Source: Streptomyces sp. NBC_01591 (GTDB lineage Bacteria; Actinomycetota; Actinomycetes; Streptomycetales; Streptomycetaceae). Taken from it: DNA of 64,000 bases. The notes beneath the pieces were generated by a model that worked only from the letters and a program-made list of their open reading frames with translations, was not told the DNA's origin and ran no database searches. Position numbers and translations under genes: made by a program. The stretch lies in NCBI RefSeq assembly GCF_035918155.1, contig NZ_CP109327.1:4278001-4342000 (forward strand), written 5' to 3'. The first letter of the stretch is position 1, and the number at the start of each line of letters is the position of its first letter. This document shows positions 34,112 to 42,890 of this stretch, in pieces.

Positions 34112-35410
34112 ATGAGTTCCTCCCTCCGCTTCGACCGCGGGCACACCGACGACCTGATGGCCTTCCTGATGGCCTCCCCCTCCCCGTACCACGCCGTGGC
34201 CACCGCGGCCGCCCGGCTGGAGAAGGCCGGGTTCCGGCAGGTCGAGGAGACCGCGGCCTGGGACGGGACCACCGGCGGCAAGTACGTCCTGCGCGGCGGC
34301 GCGATCGTGGCCTGGTACGTGCCGGAGGGCGCCGCGGCGCACACCCCGTTCCGGATCGTCGGGGCGCACACCGACTCGCCGAATCTGCGGGTCAAGCCGC
34401 TGCCCGACTCCGGGGCGTACGGCTGGCGGCAGGTCGCCGTGGAGATCTACGGCGGGACGCTCCTCAACACCTGGCTCGACCGGGACCTCGGCCTCGCCGG
34501 CCGGATCTCACTGCGCGACGGCACGCACCGGCTGGTGAACATCGACCGGCCGCTGCTGCGCGTACCGCAGCTGGCCGTGCATCTGGACCGGTCGGCCAAC
34601 CCCGACGGGCTCAAGCTCGACCGGCAGAAGCACATGCAGCCGATCTGGGGGCTCGGGGACGTCGAGGAGGGCGACCTGATCCGGTTCGTCGCCGAGGAAG
34701 CGGGCGTCGACGCCGAGGACGTGACCGGCTGGGACCTGATGCCGCACCCCGTCGAGCCGCCCGCCTATCTGGGCCGGGACCGCGAGCTGCTGGCCGGGCC
34801 CAGGATGGACAACCTGCTCTCCGTGCACGCGGCGACCGCCGCACTCGGCGCCGTCGCCGGGCAGTCGGACGAGGAGCTTCCGTACATCCCGGTCATGGCC
34901 GCCTTCGACCACGAGGAGAACGGCTCGCAGTCCGACACCGGCGCCGACGGGCCGCTGCTCGGCACGGTCCTGGAGCGCTCCGTCTTCGCGCGCGGCGGGA
35001 CGTACGAGGACCGCGCCCGCGCCTTCGCCGGGACCGTCTGTCTCTCCTCCGACACCGGTCACGCGATCCACCCGAACTACGCCGAGCGCCACGACCCGAC
35101 CCACCACCCGGTGGTCAACGGCGGACCGATCCTCAAGGTCAACGTCAACATGCGGTACGCGACCGACGGCAGCGGCCGGGCCCTGTTCGCGGAGGCGTGC
35201 CAGAAGGCGGACGTGCCGTGGCAGACGTTCGTCTCCAACAACTCGATGCCGTGCGGCACCACGATCGGCCCGATCACCGCTGCCCGGCACGGGATTCAGA
35301 CCGTGGACATCGGCGTCGCGATCCTCTCGATGCACAGCGCCCGTGAGCTGTGCGGAGCGGACGACCCGTATCTGCTGGCCAACGCGCTGACGGTGTTCCT
35401 GGCGGGCTGA
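34112..35410 (+). CDS. M18 family aminopeptidase
   Basis: A 432-residue zinc aminopeptidase. The ligands and catalytic residues are in GAHTDSPNLRVK, RMDNLLSVHA, FDHEENGSQSDTGA, SDTGHAIHPNY and AILSMHSARELCG, the full set for the M18 (aspartyl aminopeptidase/ApeB) family. The start MSSSLRFDRGHTDDLMAFL follows GTGAGGAA. It removes N-terminal residues, with acidic ones usually preferred, from peptides in the cytoplasm and typically forms dodecamers. It is followed by a terminator. Confidence 0.93.
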   Translation: MSSSLRFDRGHTDDLMAFLMASPSPYHAVATAAARLEKAGFRQVEETAAWDGTTGGKYVLRGGAIVAWYVPEGAAAHTPFRIVGAHTDSPNLRVKPLPDSGAYGWRQVAVEIYGGTLLNTWLDRDLGLAGRISLRDGTHRLVNIDRPLLRVPQLAVHLDRSANPDGLKLDRQKHMQPIWGLGDVEEGDLIRFVAEEAGVDAEDVTGWDLMPHPVEPPAYLGRDRELLAGPRMDNLLSVHAATAALGAVAGQSDEELPYIPVMAAFDHEENGSQSDTGADGPLLGTVLERSVFARGGTYEDRARAFAGTVCLSSDTGHAIHPNYAERHDPTHHPVVNGGPILKVNVNMRYATDGSGRALFAEACQKADVPWQTFVSNNSMPCGTTIGPITAARHGIQTVDIGVAILSMHSARELCGADDPYLLANALTVFLAG

Positions 35411-35434
35411 GCCGCCTGCCGCGAGGCCGTCGAC

Positions 35435-35460
35435 GGGCCGGGTGCGCGAGGCGCCGGCCC
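35435..35460 (+). terminator. Hairpin after the aminopeptidase gene
   Basis: GGGCCGG and CCGGCCC pair around a 12-base loop, 25 bases past the stop codon. Confidence 0.6.
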
Positions 35461-35615
35461 GTCGGCCATCGGCCCGTCAGTCGTCGGGACGGCGCCGTTC
35501 CGCGCGCACCCCGCCGAACGGGCACGACCCCTCGTCGGCTCCCCGGCACCCCCGATATCCTGGGACTTTCCCGTGCCCGACCCCGGGCGCATCCCGCCCG
35601 GAAGGGAAGCCGCAC

Positions 35616-38561
35616 GTGGAGTTCCGGCTGCTCGGCACCGTCTCCGTCGACACGTTCACCGGGCCGCTGCCGCTCGGTCCCGCCAAGCGCCGCAGCCTGC
35701 TCGCCGCGCTGCTGCTGTCCGCCAACACCCCCGTCTCCATTGCCAGGCTGACGGACTCCCTGTGGGACGACGCACCGCCGCTGCACGCCCGCAGCGTCAT
35801 CCAGGGCCATGTGTCCCGGCTGCGCGCCCTGCTGGTGGGCGCGGACGCGGAGGCGTACGGGGTGGAGCTGGTCACGCTCGGCGACGCGTATGTGCTGCGA
35901 CTGCCGGAGACCCTGCTGGACTCGCAGCGGTTCGAGGAGCTGCTGACGCTGGCGCGGGGGCAGCGCAGCCCCGCCGACGCGGTACTGATGCTCAAGGAGG
36001 CACTGTCCCTGTGGCAGGGCCCGGCGCTCAGCGGCGCGTTCGCCGGAAGGCCCCTCCAGGCGGCCGCGCACTCGCTGGAGGAGTCGCGGCTGGCGACGGT
36101 CGAACAACTGGCGCGCGCCTACGCCGCGCTGGGGGAGCACAACCGGGCGGCGGCGGTGCTGCGGGCGGAAGCCGTCGCGCATCCGATGCGGGAGTCGCTG
36201 GCGGCGGCCCTGATGACGGCGCTGTACCGGGCGGGGCGTCAGTCGGAGGCGCTGGACTGGTTCCACCGCACGAGGCGGCTGCTCGCCGATGAGCTGGGGA
36301 TCGACCCGGGACACGAACTCGCCGACGCCTACGCGCTGATCCTGCGCGGCGACCCCGGGCCGGACGCCGGACGGGAAGGCGGACCGAACGCGCCCGACGG
36401 GCAGGGGACGGCGGCACGCGGTCCGGTCCGGGCGGGCGCCGGCAGTGACAGCGGCAACCGCGGCGGCGCCTCGAACGGGGCCGTGCCCGCGGCCCGTCCG
36501 GCGGCGGACCGGCGGACCGGACCGGACGGCGGGGCCGCTGCAGAACCGGCCGACCGCCCGGACGAGCTGCCCGGCCGTACGGGCGCCGCCCCCAGCCCCG
36601 CACCGCCCCGCCCCCTCCCCGTACCGTCCCTCGCCGGCGAGCCGCACCCCACCGATCTGCTGCCCCGCGCACCCCGCGGCTTCCAGGGACGGGCCGCCGA
36701 ACTCGCCGCGCTCACCCGGGCCGCGGCGGGCGAGGCGCCCGTCTGCCTGGTCACCGGACCGGCCGGGGTGGGCAAGACGGCGCTGGCCCTGCAGTGGGCG
36801 CACCGCAACCCGGCCGCTTTCCCGGACGGACGGCTCTTCGCCGACCTGCGCGGGTTCAGCGACACCGGTGAGCCCGCGGCCATCGAAGTGCTGCGCGAAT
36901 TCCTGCTGGCGCTGGGCGTCGCGCCCCGCCGTGTCCCGGAGTCCGTCGTGGCCGCGGCCGCGCTCTTCCGGTCGCTGACCGACCGGCGCCGCCTGCTCGT
37001 CATACTCGACAACGCCCGCCACTCCGCCACCGTCCGGCCGCTGCTGCCGGGCGGCACCGACTGCGTCACGCTGGTCACCAGCCGCCACCGGCTGGAGGGC
37101 CTCATCGCCTCGGACGCGGCCCGTCCCGTACCGCTCGACGTGCTCGAACCGCCGGACGGCACGGCCCTGCTGGCCGGTGTGCTCGGTGAGGACCGGGTGC
37201 TCGCCGAACCGGTCGCGGCCCGCCGGCTCGCCGAACTCTGCGGAGGGCTGCCGCTCGCCCTCCGGGTCACCGCGGCCCGGCTGGCCGGGCGCCCGACGTG
37301 GACGCTGGCCGGTCTTGCCGACGAACTGGCCGACGAGCGCAGCCGGCTGACGTACCTCGACGTGGACGACACCGGCGTCTCGGCCGCGCTGCGGCTGACC
37401 GTGCAGCAGCTGCCGCAGGACGCCGTCCACCAGCTCGCCCGGCTCGGCCACCACACCGGCAGCCACTTCGACCCGTACACGGCCGCCGCGCTCGCCGGCA
37501 CCGATCCGGTCGTCGCCGCGGCGGCGCTGGAACGGCTCGCCGCCGCCCATCTCGTCACCGAGACGGGCGCCGGGCACTGGATACTGCACGATCTGGTGCG
37601 CCTCTACGCCCGCGGCATGGACCCCGAGGGCGGCCCCGACGCGCTCATCGGGGTCCTCGACCACTACATCGACACCGCGCTCGCCGCCGCCGACACGGCC
37701 GAGCCCGGCGGCGAGCCCTGCTTCGTCCTGCCGGAGGACTACCGCCGCCCCGTCGCCGTGCGGGACTTCGTCGACCGGGAGGCGGCGATGCGCTGGCTGG
37801 CGACCGAACGCGACGATCTGGCGCTGGCCGCCGACGCGGCCCGGACCGCCGGGTTCCACGACCGGGCGTGGCGGATCATCCTGCTCCAGTGGCCGCAGGT
37901 GGTGTGGCGGGTGCGGGACAACTGGTCCCCGCTGCTGGAACTGGCGCTGGACTCCGCCCGCGCCCAGGACGACTCGTACGCAGAGTCGAGGGTGCTCAAC
38001 CTGCTGGGCTGGGTGCTGACCGAGGAGGGCAGGACCGCCGAGGCCGTCGCCCTGCTGGAGCGTTCGCCCGTGCTGGCCCGGCAGGCCGGCGACCGGCTCG
38101 GCGAGGCGACCGCGCTGATCAACCTCGCCGTCGTCCAGGCCGAGCAGGGGGAGCTCGACACGGCGCTGGAGGGCTGCGGGCGGGCCGTCGAACTGGCCCG
38201 TGCGGAACAGGACGCGCACACCGAGATGCTGGCGCTCCAGCACCTCGCCCGGATGCAGCTCACCGCGAACCGGCCGCACGAGGCCCTCGAATCCGCCCGG
38301 ACGGCACTCGACCTGGGGCCCGAGCACGAGGAGATCGCCCGCCGGGTGCTGCTGCTGACCACCAGCGGCGAAGCCCGTCTGGCGCTCGGCGAGGAGAACG
38401 ACGGGATCCGGCTGCTGGACAGGGCGGCCGAGGAGGCGGAGCGGGCCGGTTACGACGAGGGCACGGTGCGGGCCCTCCAGGCGCTGCTGCGGGTGACGGC
38501 CGAGCCGGAGTACCGCAAGCGGTACGAGGAGGCGGTCCGCCGGCTCACCGACGACGGGTGA
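35616..38561 (+). CDS. SARP family regulator with NB-ARC and TPR domains (AfsR-like)
   Basis: A 981-residue STAND-type transcription factor starting at GTG behind GGAAGGGAA. The N-terminal winged helix (MEFRLLGTVSVDTFTGPLPLGPAKRRSLLAALLLSANTPV) and bacterial transcriptional activator domain (to about 250) bind DNA. A linker of about 100 residues rich in Ala, Gly, Pro and Arg follows. The NB-ARC ATPase has Walker A GPAGVGKTALALQWA at about 381, Walker B RLLVILDNARH and LCGGLPLALRVTAARLAG. The last 230 residues are TPR-like helices. In Streptomyces such regulators control antibiotic clusters or development; AfsR itself integrates kinase signals. No biosynthetic cluster is adjacent, so its targets are unknown. 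Confidence 0.9.
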   Translation: MEFRLLGTVSVDTFTGPLPLGPAKRRSLLAALLLSANTPVSIARLTDSLWDDAPPLHARSVIQGHVSRLRALLVGADAEAYGVELVTLGDAYVLRLPETLLDSQRFEELLTLARGQRSPADAVLMLKEALSLWQGPALSGAFAGRPLQAAAHSLEESRLATVEQLARAYAALGEHNRAAAVLRAEAVAHPMRESLAAALMTALYRAGRQSEALDWFHRTRRLLADELGIDPGHELADAYALILRGDPGPDAGREGGPNAPDGQGTAARGPVRAGAGSDSGNRGGASNGAVPAARPAADRRTGPDGGAAAEPADRPDELPGRTGAAPSPAPPRPLPVPSLAGEPHPTDLLPRAPRGFQGRAAELAALTRAAAGEAPVCLVTGPAGVGKTALALQWAHRNPAAFPDGRLFADLRGFSDTGEPAAIEVLREFLLALGVAPRRVPESVVAAAALFRSLTDRRRLLVILDNARHSATVRPLLPGGTDCVTLVTSRHRLEGLIASDAARPVPLDVLEPPDGTALLAGVLGEDRVLAEPVAARRLAELCGGLPLALRVTAARLAGRPTWTLAGLADELADERSRLTYLDVDDTGVSAALRLTVQQLPQDAVHQLARLGHHTGSHFDPYTAAALAGTDPVVAAAALERLAAAHLVTETGAGHWILHDLVRLYARGMDPEGGPDALIGVLDHYIDTALAAADTAEPGGEPCFVLPEDYRRPVAVRDFVDREAAMRWLATERDDLALAADAARTAGFHDRAWRIILLQWPQVVWRVRDNWSPLLELALDSARAQDDSYAESRVLNLLGWVLTEEGRTAEAVALLERSPVLARQAGDRLGEATALINLAVVQAEQGELDTALEGCGRAVELARAEQDAHTEMLALQHLARMQLTANRPHEALESARTALDLGPEHEEIARRVLLLTTSGEARLALGEENDGIRLLDRAAEEAERAGYDEGTVRALQALLRVTAEPEYRKRYEEAVRRLTDDG

Positions 38562-38568
38562 GCCCTTC

Positions 38569-38592
38569 GGGCCCGGTCGCGCGACCGGGCCC
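38569..38592. terminator. Perfect 24-bp palindrome between convergent genes
   Basis: GGGCCCGGTCGC is followed at once by its reverse complement; a GCGC turn would form the loop. It sits between the SARP regulator stop and the minus-strand NHL gene stop and can serve both. Confidence 0.7.
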
Positions 38593-38599
38593 GGGACCC

Positions 38600-40426
38600 T
38601 CAGCCCTGCTCGTCCATTCCCGCCAGCACCAGCGGCAGCCGGGACGCTCCCCCGGCGCCCACCCGGACGGGGACGCCCCAGTCCTGCTGGTGGACATGGC
38701 AGGCCGGGTACTCGTTCGCGGGGTCGTCGTCGCAGGACGCCGCCATCGCCGACACGTGCAGGACGCCCTCGGTGACGTCGTCGGCCAGGACCAGGTCACG
38801 GAACAGGTCCGTTTTTGGCCCCGCGCCCTCCGCCAGCAGCTCGGGCGGGGTCGCGGAGACCAGCAGCCGGGTCGAGGGGCCGTACCGGGTGTCCAGCTTC
38901 TGCCCGGCGGGCGCCTGGAAGACCACGTCGAGCCGGAGCGTGCCCGGGGCGATCTCGGTGGCCGCGCGCTGCGTGCGGTGCGCCTGGTCGGCCACGCGCA
39001 CGGCCTCCTCGGGCAGTCGCAGCCGGGTCAGCCGGTGCCGGGCGGACTCGACGACGACGAGATCGCCGTCGACCAGCACGGCGTCGCTGGGCTCGCGCAG
39101 ATCCGTGGCCAGGGTGGTGACCTCACCGCTCGCGGGGTCGTAGCGCCGCAGCGCGTGGTTGTACGTGTCGCAGACGGCGACGGACCCGTCGGGCAGCGCG
39201 GTCACCCCCAGCGGGTGCTGGAACAGGGCCTGTCCGGCTGCGCCGTCGCGGTGCCCGAAGTCGAAGAGCCCGGTGCCGACGGCCGTACGGACGGCGAAGC
39301 CGTCCCCGTCGCGCTCGACGTACCGAAGGGCGGACGTCTCCGAGTCGGCGACCCAGAGCCGCTCCCCGTCGGCGGACGTGGCCAGCCCGGACGGCTGGGC
39401 GAACCAGGCCTCGGCGGCCGGCCCGTCGACCAGGCCCTCATTGGTCGTACCCGCCGCCACCTGGACGGTCTGCGTCGCGGGGTCGTACGTCCACAGCTGG
39501 TGCACGCCCGCCATGGCGATCCACAGCCGGTCCGCGAACCAGGCGACGTCCCAGGGGGAGGAGAGGTTGACCTCGCGGGCCGGTCCGGACGTCGGCGACC
39601 CCTGCCACCACTGGCGGCCGGTGCCGGCGAGCGTCGTCGTCGCCCCGGTGCCGAGATCGAGGGCCCGGATGGCGTGGTTGACCGTGTCGGCGACCGCGAT
39701 CCGGCCGTCGGGCAGCACGGCGAGCCCCTGCGGCTCGGAGAACCGGGCCTCGTCGGGCCCGCCGTCGGCGAACCCCCGCTCGCCCGCACCGATGTGGCGG
39801 CGCACCGTCTCGCCGTCGGGTCCGAGTTCGACCAGGCGGTGGCGGGTGGTGTCGGATACGAGGAAGCCACCGTCCGGCAGGAGCAGGGCCTTGCCGGGGA
39901 AGCGCAGATGCGTGGCGACCGGTTCGGGTGCGACATAGGGGCCGTCGCCGCGGCGCAGCGTGCCCTTCGCCGCGTGCTCGGCCTCCAGCTCCTCGACCAG
40001 CTTCGCAATGGCGTGCGCATGGCCCTCACCGGCGTGCTGGGCGACGACATAGCCCTCGGGGTCGATGACGACCAGCGTGGGCCAGGCCCGTACGGCGTAC
40101 TGCTTCCAGGTCGCCAGTTCCGGATCGTCGAGGACCGGGTGGTGCACCTCGTATCGCTCGACGGCGTCGGCGACGGCCTGGTGCTCGGCCTCGTGGACGA
40201 ACTTCGGCGAGTGCACCCCGATGATCACCAGGGTGTCGCGGTGCTTCTCCTCCAGCTCGCGGAGCTCATCGAGAACATGCAGACAGTTCACACAGCAGAA
40301 GGTCCAGAAATCCAGGACCACAATGCGTCCTCGCAGGTCAGCGAGGGTGTACTGCTGGTCGCCTGTGTTGAGCCAGCCGCCCTTGCCGACCAGTTCGGGG
40401 GCCCTGACGCGCGCACGTGTTGCCAT
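38600..40426 (-). CDS. Thioredoxin-like/NHL-repeat protein (NHLRC2-like)
   Basis: A 608-residue protein. Residues about 10-155 are a thioredoxin/TlpA-like domain: GRIVVLDFWTFCCVNCLHVLDEL has CVNC at 45-48 as the redox pair. From about 170 a beta-propeller of NHL repeats follows (LLPDGGFLVSDTTRHRLVEL, VLPDGRIAVADTVNHAIRAL, ALPDGSVAVCDTYNHALRRY). A C-terminal strand-rich domain with two Cys near the end (ASCDDDPANEYPACH) completes it. This order matches the conserved NHLRC2-type proteins of bacteria and animals. No signal peptide is visible, so it is probably cytoplasmic; the redox partner is unknown. The ATG at 40426 is favoured; an in-frame ATG 15 bases upstream is an alternative. Confidence 0.88.
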   Translation of the reverse strand: MATRARVRAPELVGKGGWLNTGDQQYTLADLRGRIVVLDFWTFCCVNCLHVLDELRELEEKHRDTLVIIGVHSPKFVHEAEHQAVADAVERYEVHHPVLDDPELATWKQYAVRAWPTLVVIDPEGYVVAQHAGEGHAHAIAKLVEELEAEHAAKGTLRRGDGPYVAPEPVATHLRFPGKALLLPDGGFLVSDTTRHRLVELGPDGETVRRHIGAGERGFADGGPDEARFSEPQGLAVLPDGRIAVADTVNHAIRALDLGTGATTTLAGTGRQWWQGSPTSGPAREVNLSSPWDVAWFADRLWIAMAGVHQLWTYDPATQTVQVAAGTTNEGLVDGPAAEAWFAQPSGLATSADGERLWVADSETSALRYVERDGDGFAVRTAVGTGLFDFGHRDGAAGQALFQHPLGVTALPDGSVAVCDTYNHALRRYDPASGEVTTLATDLREPSDAVLVDGDLVVVESARHRLTRLRLPEEAVRVADQAHRTQRAATEIAPGTLRLDVVFQAPAGQKLDTRYGPSTRLLVSATPPELLAEGAGPKTDLFRDLVLADDVTEGVLHVSAMAASCDDDPANEYPACHVHQQDWGVPVRVGAGGASRLPLVLAGMDEQG

Positions 40427-40490
40427 GTGAACAGTCAACATCACCGTGGCGTCCACACATTCCGCAGGGACCTCGGGGAACCTGTGAGCC

Positions 40491-40982
40491 ATGAGATTCC
40501 TGGTGCGTGAACGACTCTTCGCCGTCGGTGACGACTACTGGATCGAGGACGCGGACGGCCGCAAGGTGTTCCTCGTCGACGGCAAGGCCATGCGGGTGCG
40601 GGACACCTTCGAGCTGAAGGACGCACGGGGCCGGATCCTGGTCGAGATCCGGCAGAAGCTGCTCAGCCTGCGCGACACGATGCTCATCGAGCGCGACGGC
40701 GAACAGCTCGCCAGGATCAAGCGCAAGCGGCTGTCGCTGCTGCGCAACCACTACCGGGTCACGCTGGTCGACGGCACCGAACTCGACGTCAGCGGCAAGA
40801 TCCTGGACCGCGAGTTCGCCATCGACTACGACGGGGAACTGCTGGCCCAGATCTCCCGGCGCCGGCTGACCGTCCGGGACACCTACGGCATCGACGTCGT
40901 ACGGGAGGACGCCGACGCGGCGCTGCTGATCGCCGTATCGGTCTGCGTCATCGTGCTCGCGGACAAGGAGCGCGAGGACTGA
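40491..40982 (+). CDS. LURP-one-related (Tubby-like fold) protein
   Basis: A 163-residue protein, MRFLVRERLFAVGDDYWIEDADGRKVFLVDGKAMRVRDTFELKD, with the repeating beta-hairpins of the LURP-one/DUF567 family (ARGRILVEIRQKLLSLRDTMLIERDG, then LRNHYRVTLVDGTELDVSGKILDREFAID). A C-terminal helix, DAALLIAVSVCVIVLA, is the hydrophobic central helix of the Tubby/phospholipid-scramblase fold. Function in bacteria is unknown; membrane-lipid binding is inferred from the fold. It is divergent from the NHL gene, with 64 bases between starts, and is followed within 12 bases by a parS palindrome. Confidence 0.87.
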   Translation: MRFLVRERLFAVGDDYWIEDADGRKVFLVDGKAMRVRDTFELKDARGRILVEIRQKLLSLRDTMLIERDGEQLARIKRKRLSLLRNHYRVTLVDGTELDVSGKILDREFAIDYDGELLAQISRRRLTVRDTYGIDVVREDADAALLIAVSVCVIVLADKERED

Positions 40983-40994
40983 GTCCTGAGCGCG

Positions 40995-41008
40995 GTTTCA
41001 CGTGAAAC
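40995..41008. other. parS centromere-like site, perfect palindrome
   Basis: GTTTCACGTGAAAC is exactly the palindromic core bound by ParB in Streptomyces and Bacillus. It lies between two convergent genes (LURP-one protein and nitrilase), the usual intergenic placement. It marks chromosome-arm DNA that ParB would load on during sporulation septation. Proximity to oriC is inferred, because such sites cluster there. Confidence 0.85.
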
Positions 41009-41022
41009 AGCGGGAAACCGGC

Positions 41023-41814
41023 CTAGGAGGGCGGGTTCAGCCCCAGGCGGCGGTCCTTGAGGGCCGGGAACTGCTCCCGGGTCGTCGCCACCCTCGCCGG
41101 GTCGAACTCCACGCTGAGCACCTCCTCGCCCGCGCCCGCCTCCGCGAGCACCTCGCCCCACGGGTCGACGACGATGCTGTGCCCGGCCTGCTCGACCCCG
41201 GCATGGGTGCCCGCGGTGGCGACGGCCAGGACGTACGACTGGTTCTCGACGGCACGGGCCTGGGCCAGCAGCGTCCAGTGGGCGCGGCGCCGCTCGGGCC
41301 AGCCCGCCGCGACGATCAGCGTCTCGGCGCCCGCGTCGACCAGGCCGCGGAACATCTCCGGGAAGCGCAGGTCGTAACAGGTGGCGAGGCCGAGGGTGGT
41401 CTGCGGCAGGGCGACCGTGACCAGTTCCTCGCCGGCGCCCATCATGACCGCCTCGCCCTTGTCGAAGCCGAAGCGGTGGATCTTGCGGTACGCGGCGGCC
41501 CGCTCGCCCTCGGGCGTGAAGACGAGCGAGGTGTTGTAGAGGGTGCCGTCGGCGGCGCGCTCGACGAAGGAGCCCGCGTGCAGCCAGACCCCGGCGTCGG
41601 CCGCGGCCTTGGCCATGATGTCGTGGGTGGGCCCCTGGAGCGGTTCGGCCTCGTCCTCGAAGGTGGTGTACGCGAAGGCGCCGACCGGCCAGAGTTCGGG
41701 AAGAACCACCAGGTCCGCGCCGCGCCGGCCCGCGACCAGCGAAGCCGCGCGTTGCCTGCGGGAGTCGACGGATTCGTCCGGGTCTACTGCGATCTGGATG
41801 AGGGAGGCGCGCAC
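41023..41814 (-). CDS. Carbon-nitrogen hydrolase (nitrilase superfamily, omega-amidase-like)
   Basis: A 263-residue hydrolase with the Glu-Lys-Cys triad: Glu in VVLPELWPVGAF, Lys in YRKIHRFGFDKGE and Cys in GLATCYDLRFPEMFRGL. The length and the RKIHRFGFD...RFPE pattern place it with omega-amidase/Nit2-like or YafV-like members, which hydrolyse alpha-keto acid amides, rather than with NAD synthetases. It starts at GTG with GGTGG upstream. It stands alone; the neighbouring divergent gene encodes a mycothiol-dependent enzyme 177 bases away. Confidence 0.9.
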   Translation of the reverse strand: MRASLIQIAVDPDESVDSRRQRAASLVAGRRGADLVVLPELWPVGAFAYTTFEDEAEPLQGPTHDIMAKAAADAGVWLHAGSFVERAADGTLYNTSLVFTPEGERAAAYRKIHRFGFDKGEAVMMGAGEELVTVALPQTTLGLATCYDLRFPEMFRGLVDAGAETLIVAAGWPERRRAHWTLLAQARAVENQSYVLAVATAGTHAGVEQAGHSIVVDPWGEVLAEAGAGEEVLSVEFDPARVATTREQFPALKDRRLGLNPPS

Positions 41815-41991
41815 ACTACCACCGTCCTGGCATTCGAGCCGTCAACACGGGCCTACGATCGTCACACGAAAGCACTGCCGGGGTGCCTGCTCGCAGCGTA
41901 ACTTAGCGAACGAACCTCCCACGCAGCCCGCCGCCCGCCGCCCGCGCCCAGCTCTCCAGCCCATGCACCGCAGAACCGCACGAGGGGTCCC

Positions 41992-42816
41992 GTGACCGTC
42001 CATCCCAGCCTCCAGAACTACGCCGATGCCTGGACCCACTCCATCGAGTCGATAGCCGAGCTGGTGAAGCCGCTCGCCGAGAGAGAGTGGAACCGCCGTA
42101 CGCCGTGCCCCGCCTGGTCGGTGCGTGACATCGTCTCGCACGTCATCGGCATGGAGTGCGAGCAGCTCGGCGACCCGCGCCCGATCCACTCCCTGCCCCG
42201 CGACCTCTACCACGTACAGAGCGACTTCGCCCGCTACATGGAGATGCAGGTCGATGTGCGGCGGCACCACACCGCGCCGGAGATGACCTCCGAGCTGGAG
42301 TACACGATCATCCGCCGGGCACGTCAGCTCCGCAACGAGACACGTGCCCCCGAGACCATGGTCCGCGCGCCGCTCGGCGCCGAGCAGACCCTCGAACTGG
42401 CGCTGCGGATGCGCGTCTTCGACGTCTGGGTGCACGAGCAGGACCTGCGCGCGACGCTGGGCCGGCCCGGCAATCTGGACTCCCCCGGCGCGACCGTCGT
42501 CCGGGACACCCTGCTGGAGGCACTGCCGAAGGTGGTCGCCAAGGACGCGGGCGCACCGGCCAATTCGGCGGTCGTGCTCGATGTGCACGGGCCGCTGGAG
42601 TTCCTGCGCACTGTCAGGGTCGACGCGGAGGGCCGTGGTTCGGTGGACGGTTCGCCGTCGCTCGGGCCCGTGGTGACGCTGGCGATGGACTGGGAGACGT
42701 ACTTCCTCCTCGCCTGCGGGCGGGTGCGCGCGGGTGCGGTCGCCGAGCGGGTCAAGGTCGAGGGCGACCAGGACCTGGCGACGGCGATCCTGCGGAACTT
42801 CGCCGTGACGCCGTGA
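41992..42816 (+). CDS. Maleylpyruvate isomerase family mycothiol-dependent enzyme
   Basis: A 274-residue DinB-like protein starting at GTG (MTVHPSLQNYADAWTHSIESI) behind GAGGGG. The N-terminal four-helix MDMPI domain has the family motif RRTPCPAWSVRDIVSHVIGME, whose His is one of three metal ligands; a later region (RMRVFDVWVHEQDLRATLG) supplies the other two. A C-terminal SCP2-like domain follows. These enzymes use mycothiol, the actinobacterial thiol, for isomerisation or conjugation. The substrate is unknown. A GC-rich hairpin follows the gene. Confidence 0.88.
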   Translation: MTVHPSLQNYADAWTHSIESIAELVKPLAEREWNRRTPCPAWSVRDIVSHVIGMECEQLGDPRPIHSLPRDLYHVQSDFARYMEMQVDVRRHHTAPEMTSELEYTIIRRARQLRNETRAPETMVRAPLGAEQTLELALRMRVFDVWVHEQDLRATLGRPGNLDSPGATVVRDTLLEALPKVVAKDAGAPANSAVVLDVHGPLEFLRTVRVDAEGRGSVDGSPSLGPVVTLAMDWETYFLLACGRVRAGAVAERVKVEGDQDLATAILRNFAVTP

Positions 42817-42831
42817 CCACGTGACGCCATG

Positions 42832-42874
42832 ACCGGCGGCGCCCGTCGCAGGTGAGGACGGGCGCGCCGCCGGT
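42832..42874. terminator. Bidirectional hairpin between the mycothiol-enzyme and MFS genes
   Basis: ACCGGCGGCGCCCGTC pairs with GACGGGCGCGCCGCCGGT with a two-base bulge. The two flanking genes are convergent. Confidence 0.75.
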
Positions 42875-42890
42875 CCGGCGCGAGCAGCGG

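Noticed and set aside
35274..38327. Minus-strand open frame of about 1000 codons opposite the SARP/NB-ARC gene
   Set aside because: It is an antisense shadow: composition is Arg/Gly/Gln-rich nonsense without motifs, while the plus strand carries complete SARP and Walker motifs.
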